A model generated the notes under the pieces. It saw nothing but the letters and a program-made list of their open reading frames with translations, searched no databases and had not been told where the DNA came from. A program made the translations under genes and the position numbers. Positions 33,603 through 43,727 of a stretch of DNA of 64,000 bases are shown here, in pieces; the stretch's first letter is position 1; every line of letters starts with the position of its first letter. The DNA comes from Arthrobacter oryzae. GTDB taxonomy: Bacteria > Actinomycetota > Actinomycetes > Actinomycetales > Micrococcaceae. The stretch is from contig NZ_JAUSSM010000003.1 of the NCBI RefSeq assembly GCF_030812315.1, positions 434,001-498,000 on the forward strand. Reading direction: 5' to 3'.

Positions 33603-34110
33603 ATTCGCCTTCCCCCTTGGGTTTGCGGGCGGCCCTGCCGGGCATTCCCTGGGCGCCGTCGGCGTCGCCGTCTTCCGGCGGAATCCGGCAGAAACGTTCC
33701 ACGACCAGTCCCACGATGATCATGGCAAGTCCCCCGCCGGCCATGGACAGGGCCAGCCAGGTGATTCCCTGGTCGCTGCGCAGGTTCCAGAGCCGCAGCA
33801 GGTCCAGGAAGATTCCTGCATGCCAGCCCAGCAGCACACTTCCGGTGTAGGCGCAGGCCTGGGCGAGGACAAGGGTCCACGCGGCCAGGATGGGGTTCAG
33901 CATTTTCTTCTTCTTGCCGTTCCGCCAGCGCAGGACGCGGATCCCCAGCACCAGCGTGAGCGCCACGATCACTCCCATGGTCACCAGGCCGGTCTGCGGC
34001 AGCACCGGGGTGGCCAGGCCGTAGCGGGTGGTCATGACCGCCGCGAACCAGCCGGCAATGGCCAGGACCAGGCCCACAACGATCAGGAGGAACGGATTGA
34101 CTGGTTTCAC
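33583..34110 (-). CDS. DUF3180 membrane protein
   Basis: This 175-aa protein has four predicted transmembrane helices (PFLLIVVGLVLAIAGWFAAV, GVIVALTLVLGIRVL, PILAAWTLVLAQACAYTGSV, LALSMAGGGLAMIIVGLVV) and a charged C-terminal tail. DUF3180 proteins typically lie beside folK in Actinobacteria. It starts 3 nt after the folK stop. Function unknown. Confidence 0.85.
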   Translation of the reverse strand: MKPVNPFLLIVVGLVLAIAGWFAAVMTTRYGLATPVLPQTGLVTMGVIVALTLVLGIRVLRWRNGKKKKMLNPILAAWTLVLAQACAYTGSVLLGWHAGIFLDLLRLWNLRSDQGITWLALSMAGGGLAMIIVGLVVERFCRIPPEDGDADGAQGMPGRAARKPKGEGEYAYRGD

Positions 34111-34113
34111 GGG

Positions 34114-34668
34114 CTACTCCACCGCTCCGGCAGTGGGCAGGCCGTCGAAGTCCCCGAAACCGTCAAACGGAGCCAGGTCCGGGAAATCGGCGGCCTTGGC
34201 CGCCAGTTCGCCCACCCGCACGCCGTTGAGCTCGGCGGCGGGGTCGATGAGCGACCACGGGTACAGCACAAACGCCCGTTCCGCGGCGCGGGGATGGGGC
34301 AGGGTCAGGGTGGGGTCGGAGCTCACCACATCCGCGTAGGCGATGATGTCAACGTCCAGGGTCCGCGGACCCCACCGGACCTCCCGCACCCTGTGGTGCT
34401 TGTTTTCAACGGCCTGGCAATGGCGCAGCAGCTCCAATGGCGGCAGCGACGTCTCAACCGTAATGACCATGTTCAGGAAGTCCGGCTGGCCCTCGGGGCC
34501 GCCCACGGCCTTGGTCTGCACCACCGGGGACACCGCGGTCAGCCGCACTTCCGGCCGGTCGACGAGGTCGGCGACGGCGCTGGAGAGAGTGTCGTTCCGC
34601 TCCCCCAGGTTGCTGCCGAGCGCCAGCACGGCCCGGACATACGGGTTGTTCGAATACGGAGGGTTCAT
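34114..34668 (-). CDS. folK: 2-amino-4-hydroxy-6-hydroxymethyldihydropteridine diphosphokinase
   Basis: HPPK transfers pyrophosphate to the pterin before DHPS acts. The 184-aa product has AVLALGSNLGER, the signature VRWGPRTLDVDIIAY and PHPRAAERAFVLYPW. It overlaps folB by 4 nt. The C-terminus carries an acidic/aromatic extension of about 20 residues. Confidence 0.96.
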   Translation of the reverse strand: MNPPYSNNPYVRAVLALGSNLGERNDTLSSAVADLVDRPEVRLTAVSPVVQTKAVGGPEGQPDFLNMVITVETSLPPLELLRHCQAVENKHHRVREVRWGPRTLDVDIIAYADVVSSDPTLTLPHPRAAERAFVLYPWSLIDPAAELNGVRVGELAAKAADFPDLAPFDGFGDFDGLPTAGAVE

Positions 34669-35024
34669 GACCGCCGCCGATGCACGCTGACGGAGACGTC
34701 ACCGAACTCAACCTCGATGGGTGCCTTGGGTTTGTGCACCGTGATGTCCACGGCGGCCAGCGGGAACTCCTGCAGGAGGTCGTCGGCGATGCGCACGGCA
34801 AGGGCCTCGATCAGGTTCAGGGGCTCGCCGGTGATCCAGTGCTTGATGCGTTCGGCCACCTCGCCGTAGTGCGCGGTGTCCAGTACGTCATCCGACGCGG
34901 CAGCCTTGGTGAAATCCAGGTGCAGCACGGCATCGACGATGAACGGCTGGCCATCGCGTCGTTCGAAATCGAACACCCCGTGGTGGCCGACGGCGGTAAC
35001 ACCGCTCAGCGTGATTGTGTCCAT
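34665..35024 (-). CDS. folB: Dihydroneopterin aldolase
   Basis: FolB cleaves dihydroneopterin to the HPPK substrate. The 119-aa product shows ITLSGVTAVGHHGVFDFER at the start, catalytic-region IEALAVRIADDLL and VHKPKAPI near the end; length matches the family. ATG 35024 is used; the frame extends upstream across the folP end without support. It lies 13 nt after folP and overlaps folK. Confidence 0.95.
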   Translation of the reverse strand: MDTITLSGVTAVGHHGVFDFERRDGQPFIVDAVLHLDFTKAAASDDVLDTAHYGEVAERIKHWITGEPLNLIEALAVRIADDLLQEFPLAAVDITVHKPKAPIEVEFGDVSVSVHRRRS

Positions 35025-35037
35025 CGTGGCTGCCTGC

Positions 35038-35973
35038 CTAGTTGGTGGGGCTGGTGTCGCCGAGCGGTCCGGGCGACATCCGTGCGGCAACCTTGACGGC
35101 GTCAAGGCTGGGTCCGACGTCGTGCACCCGCACGGCCCACGCGCCGCGTGCGGCGCTGATGGACGTGATGGCGGCAGTCGCGTGGTCCCGTTCCTCGGGA
35201 GCTGCGGCTTTGCCCGCCACGGTCAGGAGCGTGCCGAGGAAGCGCTTGCGGGACGCCCCGACCAGGATCCTGTGGCCAAGGGCCGCCAGCGGTCCCATGT
35301 TCCGCAGGAGTTCCCAGTTCTGCTCATCGTTCTTGGAGAAGCCGAGGCCCGGGTCCACAATGATCTGTTCCGGTGCCACCCCGGCCGCGTACAGCTTGTC
35401 CCGCACGCCCACCAGTTCGGCGGCGACTTCCTCCGCCACGTTGCCGTAGTCGGTGAGCGAGTTCATGGTCTTGGCGTCACCCCGGCGGTGGGTCAGGACG
35501 TACGGGGCGCCGGTACGCGCAACCAGTTCGGCCATCTCCGGCTCAACGGTCAGTCCGGAGACATCGTTGATGATGGTGGCGCCGGCCTTGAGGGCTGCGG
35601 CCGCGGTTTCAGCGTGCGTGGTGTCGATGCTGACCAGGGCGCCGGCCTTGACCAAGGCCTCGACGACCGGCAGCACACGGCGCTGTTCCTCTTCGGGGCT
35701 GACTTCCTCCGCACCGGGGCGCGTGGATTCACCGCCCACATCGATGATGTCGGCGCCCGCGTAGAACATCCGGAGGCCCGCCGCGATGGCGGTGTCCGGC
35801 GTCGGGTGCTTGCCGCCGTCGCTGAAGGAATCCGGGGTGACGTTCAGGATGCCCATCACCAGCGTGCGGTCCGTGGGGAGATCTTCAAACTTGGCTGCCG
35901 GCCGCGGTTTACGCAGGATTGGCAAGGGGCTTGTTGCGGGTCCGGTTCCAGGGGCAGCAGCTAGGGAGTCCAT
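35038..35973 (-). CDS. folP: Dihydropteroate synthase
   Basis: DHPS joins the pterin pyrophosphate to p-aminobenzoate and is the sulfonamide target. The 311-aa TIM barrel has GILNVTPDSFSDGG, DVGGESTRPGAEEV, IINDVSG, DPGLGFSKN and GASRKRFL. About 30 Pro/Ala-rich residues precede the barrel. It starts 11 nt after folE. Confidence 0.96.
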   Translation of the reverse strand: MDSLAAAPGTGPATSPLPILRKPRPAAKFEDLPTDRTLVMGILNVTPDSFSDGGKHPTPDTAIAAGLRMFYAGADIIDVGGESTRPGAEEVSPEEEQRRVLPVVEALVKAGALVSIDTTHAETAAAALKAGATIINDVSGLTVEPEMAELVARTGAPYVLTHRRGDAKTMNSLTDYGNVAEEVAAELVGVRDKLYAAGVAPEQIIVDPGLGFSKNDEQNWELLRNMGPLAALGHRILVGASRKRFLGTLLTVAGKAAAPEERDHATAAITSISAARGAWAVRVHDVGPSLDAVKVAARMSPGPLGDTSPTN

Positions 35974-35984
35974 AGTCTGTTTTA

Positions 35985-36638
35985 TTACCTTCCGAGTATG
36001 AGGCTCATGGCTTCGGCGCGGGTGGCCGGGTCATGCAGTTGACCGCGCACGGCACTGGTGACGGTCTTGGCGCCGGGCTTGCGGATACCGCGCATGGACA
36101 TGCACAGGTGTTCGCATTCGATGACCACGATCGCACCGCGCGGCTTCAGGTGCGTTACAAGTGCTTCGACGATCTGGGTGGTGAGGCGCTCCTGAACCTG
36201 CGGCCGCTTGGCGAACATGTCCACGAGCCTGGCCAGCTTGCTCAGTCCGGTGACTTTGCCGTCATGGGACGGGATGTAGCCAACGTGCGCCACTCCGTGG
36301 AATGGCACCAGGTGATGCTCGCAGGTGGAGTAGAACGGAATGTCCTTGACCAGGACCAGTTCCTCGTGGTCCAGGTCAAAGGTGGTGGACAGGATTTCCG
36401 CCGGGTCATGGTGCAGGCCGGCGAAGACCTCGGCGTAGGCCTTGGCCACCCTTTTGGGGGTGTCCAGGAGCCCGCCGCGGTCCGGGTCTTCACCGATGGC
36501 CAGCAGGATTTCCCGCACGGCCGCCTCGATCCGCCGGCGGTCCACCTTGTGGTCCGAGCGCCGCGAGGAGCTGCGGGGTGAACTGCCAGTTGAGGGATCG
36601 GCGGTGGCGGAAACGTCGTCGTCGTCGAAATGATTCAC
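35985..36638 (-). CDS. folE: GTP cyclohydrolase I
   Basis: GCH-I opens folate synthesis by converting GTP to dihydroneopterin triphosphate. The 217-aa product has zinc ligands in [11 protein letters not shown] and [11 protein letters not shown] and the core [20 protein letters not shown]. An acidic/Ser-rich N-terminal tail ([20 protein letters not shown]) precedes the fold. The start is GTG 36638, 9 nt after ftsH, with no clear SD. Confidence 0.96.
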   Translation of the reverse strand: MNHFDDDDVSATADPSTGSSPRSSSRRSDHKVDRRRIEAAVREILLAIGEDPDRGGLLDTPKRVAKAYAEVFAGLHHDPAEILSTTFDLDHEELVLVKDIPFYSTCEHHLVPFHGVAHVGYIPSHDGKVTGLSKLARLVDMFAKRPQVQERLTTQIVEALVTHLKPRGAIVVIECEHLCMSMRGIRKPGAKTVTSAVRGQLHDPATRAEAMSLILGR

Positions 36639-36647
36639 AGCAGAAGC

Positions 36648-38717
36648 TTAGCCGTGATGCGGTCCGTCGGCGCCGACGTCCGTAACACCGCCCCCAAAGC
36701 TCTCCTGGCTTGCGACGCCCTGCGGGTGCGGCGGCTGCGCGTCCAGCGGCTCCTCCAGCCGGGCTTCCTTGGCCTCTTCCTGGGCTTCACGTTCGGCCTT
36801 TTCGAGGCGGGATTCCACGGGACCCGCGGTCTGCACCGGACGGGTTTCCTTGGAGAGCCATACCTCGCGGAAATCACGCTTGCGGATGTCCCGGAAGACG
36901 TGCGCAATCTCAGCCTGGTTCAGGGTTTCACGCTCAAGGAGCTCGAGGGCCAGCGAATCCAGGATGTCGCGGTTTTCGGTGAGGATCGCGTACGCCTCGT
37001 CATGGGCCTGGTCGATCAGGCGGCGCACTTCCTCGTCCACGATGTAGGCGATCTGGTCCGAGTAGTTGCGCTCATGGCCGGCATCGCGGCCAAGGAACGG
37101 CTCGCCGCCGCCCTGGCCGAGGCGGACGGCACCGACGCGTTCGCTCATGCCGAATTCCGTGACCATCTTGCGGGCGGTCGAGGTGGCCTTCTCGATGTCG
37201 TTGGAGGCGCCGGTGGACGGATCGTGGAAGACGATTTCCTCGGCCACGCGGCCGCCCATCGCATACGCCATCTGGTCCAGCAGTTCGTTGCGGGTGATGG
37301 AGTACTTGTCATTTTCCGGAACCACCATGGTGTAGCCCAGGGCACGGCCGCGGGGCAGGATGGTGATCTTGGTGACCGGAGCGGAATTCCGCAGGGCGGC
37401 AGCGACGAGGGCGTGTCCGCCTTCGTGGTACGCCGTGATCTTGCGCTCGTGTTCCTTCATGACCCGGCTGCGCTTCTGCGGGCCGGCCATCACGCGGTCG
37501 ATGGCTTCATCGAGGGCGCGGTCGTCAATCAGGTTGGCGTTGGAGCGGGCCGTCAGCAGGGCGGCCTCGTTGAGGACGTTCGCCAGGTCCGCACCGGTGT
37601 AGCCGGGCGTCTTCTTGGCAACGGCCTTCAGGTCGACGCCGGGAGCCATCGGCTTGCCCTTGGCGTGGACCTGCAGGATCTGGTCGCGGCCTACGAGGTC
37701 GGGGGCTTCAACGGTGATCTGGCGGTCGAAGCGGCCCGGACGCAGGAGGGCCGGGTCCAGGACGTCGGGCCGGTTGGTGGCGGCGATCAGGATGACGTTG
37801 GTCTTGACGTCGAAGCCGTCCATCTCAACCAGCAGCTGGTTGAGGGTCTGTTCACGTTCGTCGTTGCCGCCGCCGATGCCGGCGCCGCGGTGGCGGCCGA
37901 CGGCGTCGATCTCGTCCACGAAGATGATGGCCGGTGAGCTGGCCTTGGCCTGCTCGAAGAGGTCGCGGACACGGGATGCACCCACGCCGACGAACATTTC
38001 GACGAAGTCGGAACCCGAGATGGAGAAGAACGGAACTCCTGCTTCACCGGCGACGGCGCGGGCCAGCAGGGTCTTGCCGGTGCCCGGAGGGCCGTAGAGC
38101 AGCACGCCCTTGGGGATCTTGGCGCCCACGGCCTGGAACTTGGCCGGTTCCTGGAGGAATTCCTTGATTTCCTGGAGCTCTTCCACGGCCTCGTCTGCGC
38201 CGGCGACGTCGTTGAAGGTCACCTGGGGCATGTCCTTGTTGACCAGCTTGGCCTTGGACTTGCCGAACTGCATGATCTTGGATCCGCCGCCCTGCATGCG
38301 CGAGAGCAGGAACCAGAAGAGGACGCCGAGCAGGAGCACGGGGACCAGCAGCGAGAACAGCCCGGAGAACCAGTTGTTTTCGATCGGCTGGTCTGTGAAG
38401 CCGCTGGAGGGGTTGGCATCCGTGACGGCCTTGACCACGTCCGCGGCGCGGGCGTTGACGAAGAAGAACTGGACGTTCTTGCCCTTGTCCTGCCCGTCGA
38501 TCACCAGGTTGTCCTTGAGGATCAGGTCCACGCGGTTCTCCGCGTCGAAGATCTTCGCCTGTTCCACCTTGCCGCTGTCCGCGAGGAGCGCGAGGCCCGG
38601 TTTCGTGTCAATCCGGGTGGACCCGCCGGGAGCGAGCGTGGCAAAGGCCAGCAGGAGCATTCCGACCACAACTACGATCCAGATGCCCGGGCCCTTGAAG
38701 AAACTCTTAGCTTTCAT
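36648..38717 (-). CDS. ftsH: ATP-dependent zinc metalloprotease FtsH
   Basis: FtsH degrades misassembled membrane proteins and short-lived regulators. The 689-aa protein has TM helices at about 11-31 and 120-139 flanking the extracytoplasmic domain, Walker A GPPGTGKT (209-216), the SRH region around [20 protein letters not shown], and zinc site HEGGH (431-435). The C-terminal tail is charged and disordered. It heads the folate operon, with folE following after 9 nt. A 206-bp gap upstream should hold the promoter. Confidence 0.97.
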   Translation of the reverse strand: MKAKSFFKGPGIWIVVVVGMLLLAFATLAPGGSTRIDTKPGLALLADSGKVEQAKIFDAENRVDLILKDNLVIDGQDKGKNVQFFFVNARAADVVKAVTDANPSSGFTDQPIENNWFSGLFSLLVPVLLLGVLFWFLLSRMQGGGSKIMQFGKSKAKLVNKDMPQVTFNDVAGADEAVEELQEIKEFLQEPAKFQAVGAKIPKGVLLYGPPGTGKTLLARAVAGEAGVPFFSISGSDFVEMFVGVGASRVRDLFEQAKASSPAIIFVDEIDAVGRHRGAGIGGGNDEREQTLNQLLVEMDGFDVKTNVILIAATNRPDVLDPALLRPGRFDRQITVEAPDLVGRDQILQVHAKGKPMAPGVDLKAVAKKTPGYTGADLANVLNEAALLTARSNANLIDDRALDEAIDRVMAGPQKRSRVMKEHERKITAYHEGGHALVAAALRNSAPVTKITILPRGRALGYTMVVPENDKYSITRNELLDQMAYAMGGRVAEEIVFHDPSTGASNDIEKATSTARKMVTEFGMSERVGAVRLGQGGGEPFLGRDAGHERNYSDQIAYIVDEEVRRLIDQAHDEAYAILTENRDILDSLALELLERETLNQAEIAHVFRDIRKRDFREVWLSKETRPVQTAGPVESRLEKAEREAQEEAKEARLEEPLDAQPPHPQGVASQESFGGGVTDVGADGPHHG

Positions 38718-38923
38718 CTGATCGGGGGCTGGCCCCGTCCCTCCTGGTAGTGCTGCACGGCGACTGGTCTGCGCGCGTGTGGTGCTGCGTCAGCTTCTAG
38801 CTATACACCGTTCGGAGTGATTCACGCACGATGCAGGGCAAAAGTTCCCTCTAGGCGTAGCGGGGCAGGGCCGCGGCCCGTTGCGGGGCCCGGCCGGACC
38901 GGGAGGGATCCCGGGTGATGCGC

Positions 38924-39475
38924 TTATTCGTAGACGTGGGGCGCCAGAGTGCCCACGAAGTCCAGGTTGCGGTACTTCTCGGCGTAGTCGAGGCCGTAGC
39001 CCACGACGAATTCGTTCGGGATGTCGTAGCCGACGTACTTGACGTCGATCTGGACCTTGGCGGCCGTGGGCTTGCGGAACGCGGTGCAGATTTCCACCGA
39101 GGCCGTGCCGCGGGATTCCAGGTTGGTCTTGAGCCAGGACAGGGTCAGGCCGGAATCGATGATGTCTTCGACGATCAGCACGTCCTTGCCCATGAGGTCC
39201 GTGTCGAGGTCCTTGAGGATGCGCACAACGCCGGAGGACTGGGTCCCGGAACCGTAGGAGGACACTGCCATCCAGTCCATTGAAACGTGGCTGTGAAGTG
39301 CCCGCGCCAGGTCTGCCATGACCATGACTGCGCCCTTCAGAACGCCGACGATGAGGAGCTCCCGGCCCTCGTAGTCCTTGTCGATCTGGGCAGCGAGCTC
39401 GGTAATCCGCTGCTGGATCTGATCCTTGGTGTAGAGAACGTGCTTGAGGTCTGCCTGGACGTCGTTTGAATCCAC
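38924..39475 (-). CDS. hpt: Hypoxanthine phosphoribosyltransferase
   Basis: HPRT salvages hypoxanthine and guanine. The 183-aa product has the PRPP motif VLIVEDIIDSGLTL, MDWMAVSSYGSG and YVGYDIPNEFVVGYGLDYAEKYR split over the C-terminal part. GTG 39475 has AGGAGC at better spacing than TTG 39478. It follows tilS by 29 nt, the usual actinobacterial order tilS-hpt-ftsH. Confidence 0.95.
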   Translation of the reverse strand: MDSNDVQADLKHVLYTKDQIQQRITELAAQIDKDYEGRELLIVGVLKGAVMVMADLARALHSHVSMDWMAVSSYGSGTQSSGVVRILKDLDTDLMGKDVLIVEDIIDSGLTLSWLKTNLESRGTASVEICTAFRKPTAAKVQIDVKYVGYDIPNEFVVGYGLDYAEKYRNLDFVGTLAPHVYE

Positions 39476-39504
39476 CAATGGCTCCTGTGTAGATGCGGGT
39501 GCGA

Positions 39505-40635
39505 CTATTTTTGAGGCGGCTTTTGAGGCCGGAATACTAGCTTCCCACAGCGGGCGGCTTCGCGGGGACCGCCGGTGGCGGCATCCCGCGCAGGGCCCGG
39601 CTGATTCTGCCCTTCGCCGGCGAGGATCTGCGCCAGCGAAAGCCGGTAGGCGTTTACGCCGCCGGGAAGTTCAACGGGCCCGGCGGAACCCTGCCGGCGC
39701 AGGAGCGCCTCCGCGGCGAGCAGGCGCTGGTAGCTGGGTTGCTGGCCTCCGACGGCGGCGGCCGCCTTGGCGATGACCCGGAACCGGATGGCGGGGGCAA
39801 GTTCCCCCAGAGCTGTTTCGGGCAGGCTGATTTCGGTGCCTGACTGCTCCGCCAGCTGCTCATACGTGCTGTTCGCCACGTCGTCGAGGTAGTCGGCGTC
39901 CAGTTGCAGGATGGCTGCCGTCCTGGCGAGGGATTCAGCGACGCCGGGACCGAGCTTGTCCTCCAGCAGGGGCAGGACCTCCACCCGCGTGCGGGACCGC
40001 GCGAAGGACGGGTCGGAGTTGCTGGGGTCGTGCCACGGATCCAGTCCCTCGACTGCGCAGATCTCCAGGGTGTCGGCCCGCCGGAGGCCAAGGAAAGGCC
40101 GCAGCAGGAGCCCGCGGACCGGCCGCATTCCCGCCAGCGAGCGTGTTCCGGAGCCGCGGGCGAGGCCGAGCAGCACCTGCTCCGCCTGGTCGTCCAGGGT
40201 GTGGCCGAGGAGGATCACGCCGGCCCCGGCCTGGGCGGCAGCATCCTCCAGGGCCGCATGCCGGGCATCCCGGGCCGCGGCCTCGGGGCCGATCCCGGTG
40301 GACGCGACGTCGACCTGCCGCACTTCCACCGGGGAGAGCCCCAGGTCCCGGAGGACGCCGGCGGTTTGGGCGGCGACGCCGGCGGAGCCGGGCTGCAACT
40401 GGTGGTCGACGACGACGGCGCCCACCGAGACGGGGTGGCCGTCCACGTGGCCGCGGCGGCCGAAGTAGGACGCGATGGCCGCGAGGGCAAGGGAATCCGG
40501 GCCGCCACTGCAGGCGACGAGCACCCGTTCGGGGTAGCCGGCGTCGGCCAGGGCGTTCTGCAGCATTTTGCGCGCCTTGCCGACGACGGGCGACAGCCGG
40601 CCGGGCCGCCGTCGTCCGGTTGCAGGCTGGGACAA
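39505..40635 (-). CDS. tilS: tRNA(Ile)-lysidine synthase
   Basis: TilS modifies C34 of tRNA-Ile(CAU) to lysidine so that it reads AUA. The 376-aa product has the PP-loop SGGPDSLALAAIA, VVDHQLQPGS, LGHTLDDQAEQVLLGLARGSG and GLLLRPFLGLRR, with a TilS substrate-binding C-terminal region. TTG 40635 sits 1 nt past the DUF2342 stop with GGGG upstream; the open frame to 40896 is antisense-like noise. Translationally coupled to DUF2342. Confidence 0.94.
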   Translation of the reverse strand: MSQPATGRRRPGRLSPVVGKARKMLQNALADAGYPERVLVACSGGPDSLALAAIASYFGRRGHVDGHPVSVGAVVVDHQLQPGSAGVAAQTAGVLRDLGLSPVEVRQVDVASTGIGPEAAARDARHAALEDAAAQAGAGVILLGHTLDDQAEQVLLGLARGSGTRSLAGMRPVRGLLLRPFLGLRRADTLEICAVEGLDPWHDPSNSDPSFARSRTRVEVLPLLEDKLGPGVAESLARTAAILQLDADYLDDVANSTYEQLAEQSGTEISLPETALGELAPAIRFRVIAKAAAAVGGQQPSYQRLLAAEALLRRQGSAGPVELPGGVNAYRLSLAQILAGEGQNQPGPARDAATGGPREAARCGKLVFRPQKPPQK

Positions 40636-40636
40636 A

Positions 40637-41752
40637 CTAGAGCCCCATCCGTTCGAGCCAAATCTTGGCGTCATGGATTTCCGGCTCCGTGGGGAGGTTC
40701 CCGGCGGATTCCCAGACGCGGTTGAAGCCTTCCATGCCGGCCACGTCCACCACGGCCCGCACAAACTTGGCGCCGTCCGTGTACTGGCGCATCTTGGCAT
40801 CGAGGCCCAGCAGGCTGCGGATGAACTTCTCCACGACGCCGCGGTCCTTGCCGCGGGCGTTGAAGCGCTGCCGGATGGTCTTGACGGACGGAACAATGCT
40901 GGAGTCCACGGCGTCCATCACCACGTTGGCATGGCCTTCGAGCAGGCTCATCACGGCCGTTAGGTGCGAGAGCGAGGCTTTTTCCTCAGGGTCCTGCAGC
41001 AGGTCCAGGATGGCGCCGCGCCCAGGAGCCGTTCCGGTGGCCGTGCGGTCCTTCAGCGACCGCGCCGCGGCCGACGCACGCTCGAGGAGGGAGTCGACAT
41101 TGCCCAGCAGGTGTTCGCTGAGGTTGTCGATTTCGTTCAGCATGTGGTGTCGCAGCCACGGTGCGGCGGCGAACTGCACCCTGTGGGTCTGTTCGTGCAG
41201 GCAGACCCAAAGCCGGAAGTCCTCGGGTGCAACGTTGAGTTCGCGCTCCACGTGGATGATGTTCGGTGCCACGAGCAGCAGGCGCCCGGCAGCGGGGGTG
41301 GTGGAGTCGTCGGCGAGCGCCGAGAACGGATCGTACTGGCCCAGGACCTTGCTGGAAAGGAAGGCGAGCACGGCGCCCAGCTGGCTTCCGGTGATGGCTC
41401 CGCTGACTGCCAGCGCGCCGGGGCTCATGGCTCCGCGGCGGCTTTCCAGCATCTTTTCCATGGCCGGTTTGAGCATCACGGCAAAGCTTTGGGTATTGGC
41501 CCTGGCCCAGGAGGCGCGGTCCACCACCAGCACAGAGGAATCGCGGAGGTCGCGCGCCGCCTCGAGTCCGGTGATGTCGTGGACGTGAGGCACGGAAATG
41601 TCCGCCATGAGGCGCAGGTTCTCCACGGCCGCCCCGATTTCGGCGGCCCCCAGAGAGGGGCCCGCCGGAGCCAGGCGTGCTGCTGTTGACGCTGCGAGCT
41701 CCCAGTTGATCAGTGCCTGGGCCTGTGCTGATGAATCGCCAGTTGACTCCAT
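40637..41752 (-). CDS. Zinc-dependent metalloprotease-like protein (DUF2342, COG5282)
   Basis: This 371-aa protein has a zincin-like HEQTHRVQF with LLEGHANVVMDAVD downstream providing a likely third ligand. The family is widespread in Actinobacteria and often annotated as coenzyme F420 biosynthesis-associated; no proven substrate is known to me. Placement directly upstream of tilS is conserved in related genomes by recollection. No signal peptide, so it is probably cytoplasmic. Confidence 0.87.
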   Translation of the reverse strand: MESTGDSSAQAQALINWELAASTAARLAPAGPSLGAAEIGAAVENLRLMADISVPHVHDITGLEAARDLRDSSVLVVDRASWARANTQSFAVMLKPAMEKMLESRRGAMSPGALAVSGAITGSQLGAVLAFLSSKVLGQYDPFSALADDSTTPAAGRLLLVAPNIIHVERELNVAPEDFRLWVCLHEQTHRVQFAAAPWLRHHMLNEIDNLSEHLLGNVDSLLERASAAARSLKDRTATGTAPGRGAILDLLQDPEEKASLSHLTAVMSLLEGHANVVMDAVDSSIVPSVKTIRQRFNARGKDRGVVEKFIRSLLGLDAKMRQYTDGAKFVRAVVDVAGMEGFNRVWESAGNLPTEPEIHDAKIWLERMGL

Positions 41753-41948
41753 GCGTCCATCAGATCACAGCACCCCGCGGTTGCGCCTTAAGTTCGCTGT
41801 CCGGCGAACCAGCGGCCGCCCGGCGGAACGCACAGGCGGGACAACAGCTGGAGGCCGTTCTGTCCGCCGTCTTTATGGTGGCGCAACCGGGTACCGCCGC
41901 GTTTGGCACTGCGGAAGCAAAATGGAAGCCAGCGGCCGAACCTAGAGG

Positions 41949-43577
41949 CTAGCGGCAGCCGCAGGAAGCCAGGACCGTCGCGGTGCGGTCCAGCGCCGTC
42001 TTGTTGCCCGCCGCGCCCGGCGCCAGACCGTTCCCTATAAACGAGAACACCAGGAGGCGGCCGTCGGCGTCCACAACATAGCCGCTGAGGGCAATCACGG
42101 AGTTCAGCGTCCCGGTCTTGGCCCGCACCAGTCCCGCACCGCGCTCCGTGGAGGCGTCCGTGTACCTGCTGCCAAGCGTTCCTGTGAGGCCTGCCACCGG
42201 AAAGCCTCCGATCGCGGCCCGCAGGCTGGGCTCGGTGCCGGAGGTAATGGCCCGGACAACGTCGGACAGCTGCCCTGCCGACACCTGGTTGCCCAGCGAC
42301 AGGCCCGAGACGTCGGCAACGCGGAGGCCGTCCGTGGAGATTCCCAGGTCCTGGACCTGTTTGTAAACGGTGGCGGTGGCGCCGTCGTTACTGCCGGGCT
42401 GTCCCGCTGCGACGGCCGCCATCCGGCCCAAGACCTCGGCCAGGTAGTTGTCCGAGGTCTGCAGCATCAGGTCCACCTGCTGGCGTACCGTGGCGGACTG
42501 GACTTCGGCCAGCACCTTGCCCGGGCTGGTGGCCGCGGTCCCACCGTCAGCAGTGTCGATTGCGGCACCGCCGTCGGCAGCATCGCCGCGAGCAGCACCG
42601 CCGTCGGCCGGTTTTGTGGCCTCCGGTTCTGCACCGGGCGCATCTGCACCGGGCGCGTCTGCGGCGTCCGTGTCTACCGCCTCAGGCGCCTCGCCGCGCA
42701 CGACGCCGGGAGTTACCGTCAGTCCGGCGGCGGCACCGGCCGCCGTGAGCTGGGCGGAAAACGCCTCGGCCGCGCTCATCGCGGCGTCCTGCGGGCGCGG
42801 TCCGGTGGTGACGGCGGGGTCGTAGCGGGCCGAGTTCAGAGCCAGCGGGAACAGCGGTGCGGTCTCGCCGGCAGCCACGTCTTCCGGGCTCCAGGTAGGA
42901 TTCAGGGCCGGGCCGGTGAACAGGGAGTCGTCCAGCCGCACCTGCACCGGGCCCTTGATTCCTTTGTCCTGCAGGGACTTAACCGTGAGCCGGGCGAGGG
43001 TGGCGAGCCCGGCGTGGCCCATCACATCGTCCCGGGATGACTCCCCCGCGCCAAGCAGCACGTCGCCGCCGCCGGTCAGGACCACCGATCCGGTGTCGTT
43101 GCCGGCAATCACTCTGGTGGAGAAGCGGTGGTCCGGTCCGAGGGACCGGACAGCGGCGGCGGCGGTCAGGAGCTTCATGTTGGAGGCAGGGACCCTGCTC
43201 TCAGCCCCGCCACGGTCAAAGAGCACCTGGCCGGTGGCGGCGTCTTGCACGACACCGGTGAACGTTCCGCCGCCGTCGGTTTTCAGCGTGGCGTTGAGCT
43301 GGGCGGCGAGGGTGTCCGGCCAGGGGACTGGCGCCGAGTCCTTGAGGGGCGCAATGCCCTGCGGCAGGGAGAGGTCGCGGGGAACCTGCTGCCAGGCGGG
43401 AACCGCAGATTCGGGGGTCTTCTGCTCCGTGCCCTGGCCGGTGAAGGCAGGCGCGACAAGCATGGCAGCCGGGACGGCGAGCGCCACGACCAGGATGGTC
43501 AGCAGCGCCAGGGGCAGATGCCGCCTGATGATGGCGTACCAGGGATGTCTGGCCGCGCGTCTCATCATGCGTTTCAT
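41949..43577 (-). CDS. dacB: D-alanyl-D-alanine carboxypeptidase/endopeptidase (PBP4, S13)
   Basis: This low-mass penicillin-binding protein trims peptidoglycan stem peptides. The 542-aa protein has an N-terminal anchor or signal (LPLALLTILVVALAVPAAML), nucleophile motif SNMK (132-135), SDN and KTGT. An Ala/Gly/Asp/Pro-rich insertion (GADAPGADAPGAEPEATKPA and following, about 50 residues) precedes the SDN motif and is coded by imperfect repeats. ATG 43577 follows AAAGGA. It is divergent from ppa. Confidence 0.93.
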   Translation of the reverse strand: MKRMMRRAARHPWYAIIRRHLPLALLTILVVALAVPAAMLVAPAFTGQGTEQKTPESAVPAWQQVPRDLSLPQGIAPLKDSAPVPWPDTLAAQLNATLKTDGGGTFTGVVQDAATGQVLFDRGGAESRVPASNMKLLTAAAAVRSLGPDHRFSTRVIAGNDTGSVVLTGGGDVLLGAGESSRDDVMGHAGLATLARLTVKSLQDKGIKGPVQVRLDDSLFTGPALNPTWSPEDVAAGETAPLFPLALNSARYDPAVTTGPRPQDAAMSAAEAFSAQLTAAGAAAGLTVTPGVVRGEAPEAVDTDAADAPGADAPGAEPEATKPADGGAARGDAADGGAAIDTADGGTAATSPGKVLAEVQSATVRQQVDLMLQTSDNYLAEVLGRMAAVAAGQPGSNDGATATVYKQVQDLGISTDGLRVADVSGLSLGNQVSAGQLSDVVRAITSGTEPSLRAAIGGFPVAGLTGTLGSRYTDASTERGAGLVRAKTGTLNSVIALSGYVVDADGRLLVFSFIGNGLAPGAAGNKTALDRTATVLASCGCR

Positions 43578-43727
43578 GCTGCTGTTGGTCCTTTAGTCCT
43601 GAAATGTCCCCACTAGTTCATGAAACCTGGGCCTATCGCTATATCCTCAATAGTAGTCGGCGGCACCGACACTCCTTCAGTTGATGGTCCTGTGTGCCGC
43701 GAACACCCTGAAGTCGAGGAGCATTCC

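Noticed and set aside
40636..40896. 5' extension of tilS
   Set aside because: It would overlap 260 nt of DUF2342 out of frame; TTG 40635 with GGGG and a 1-nt gap to the upstream stop is a better start.
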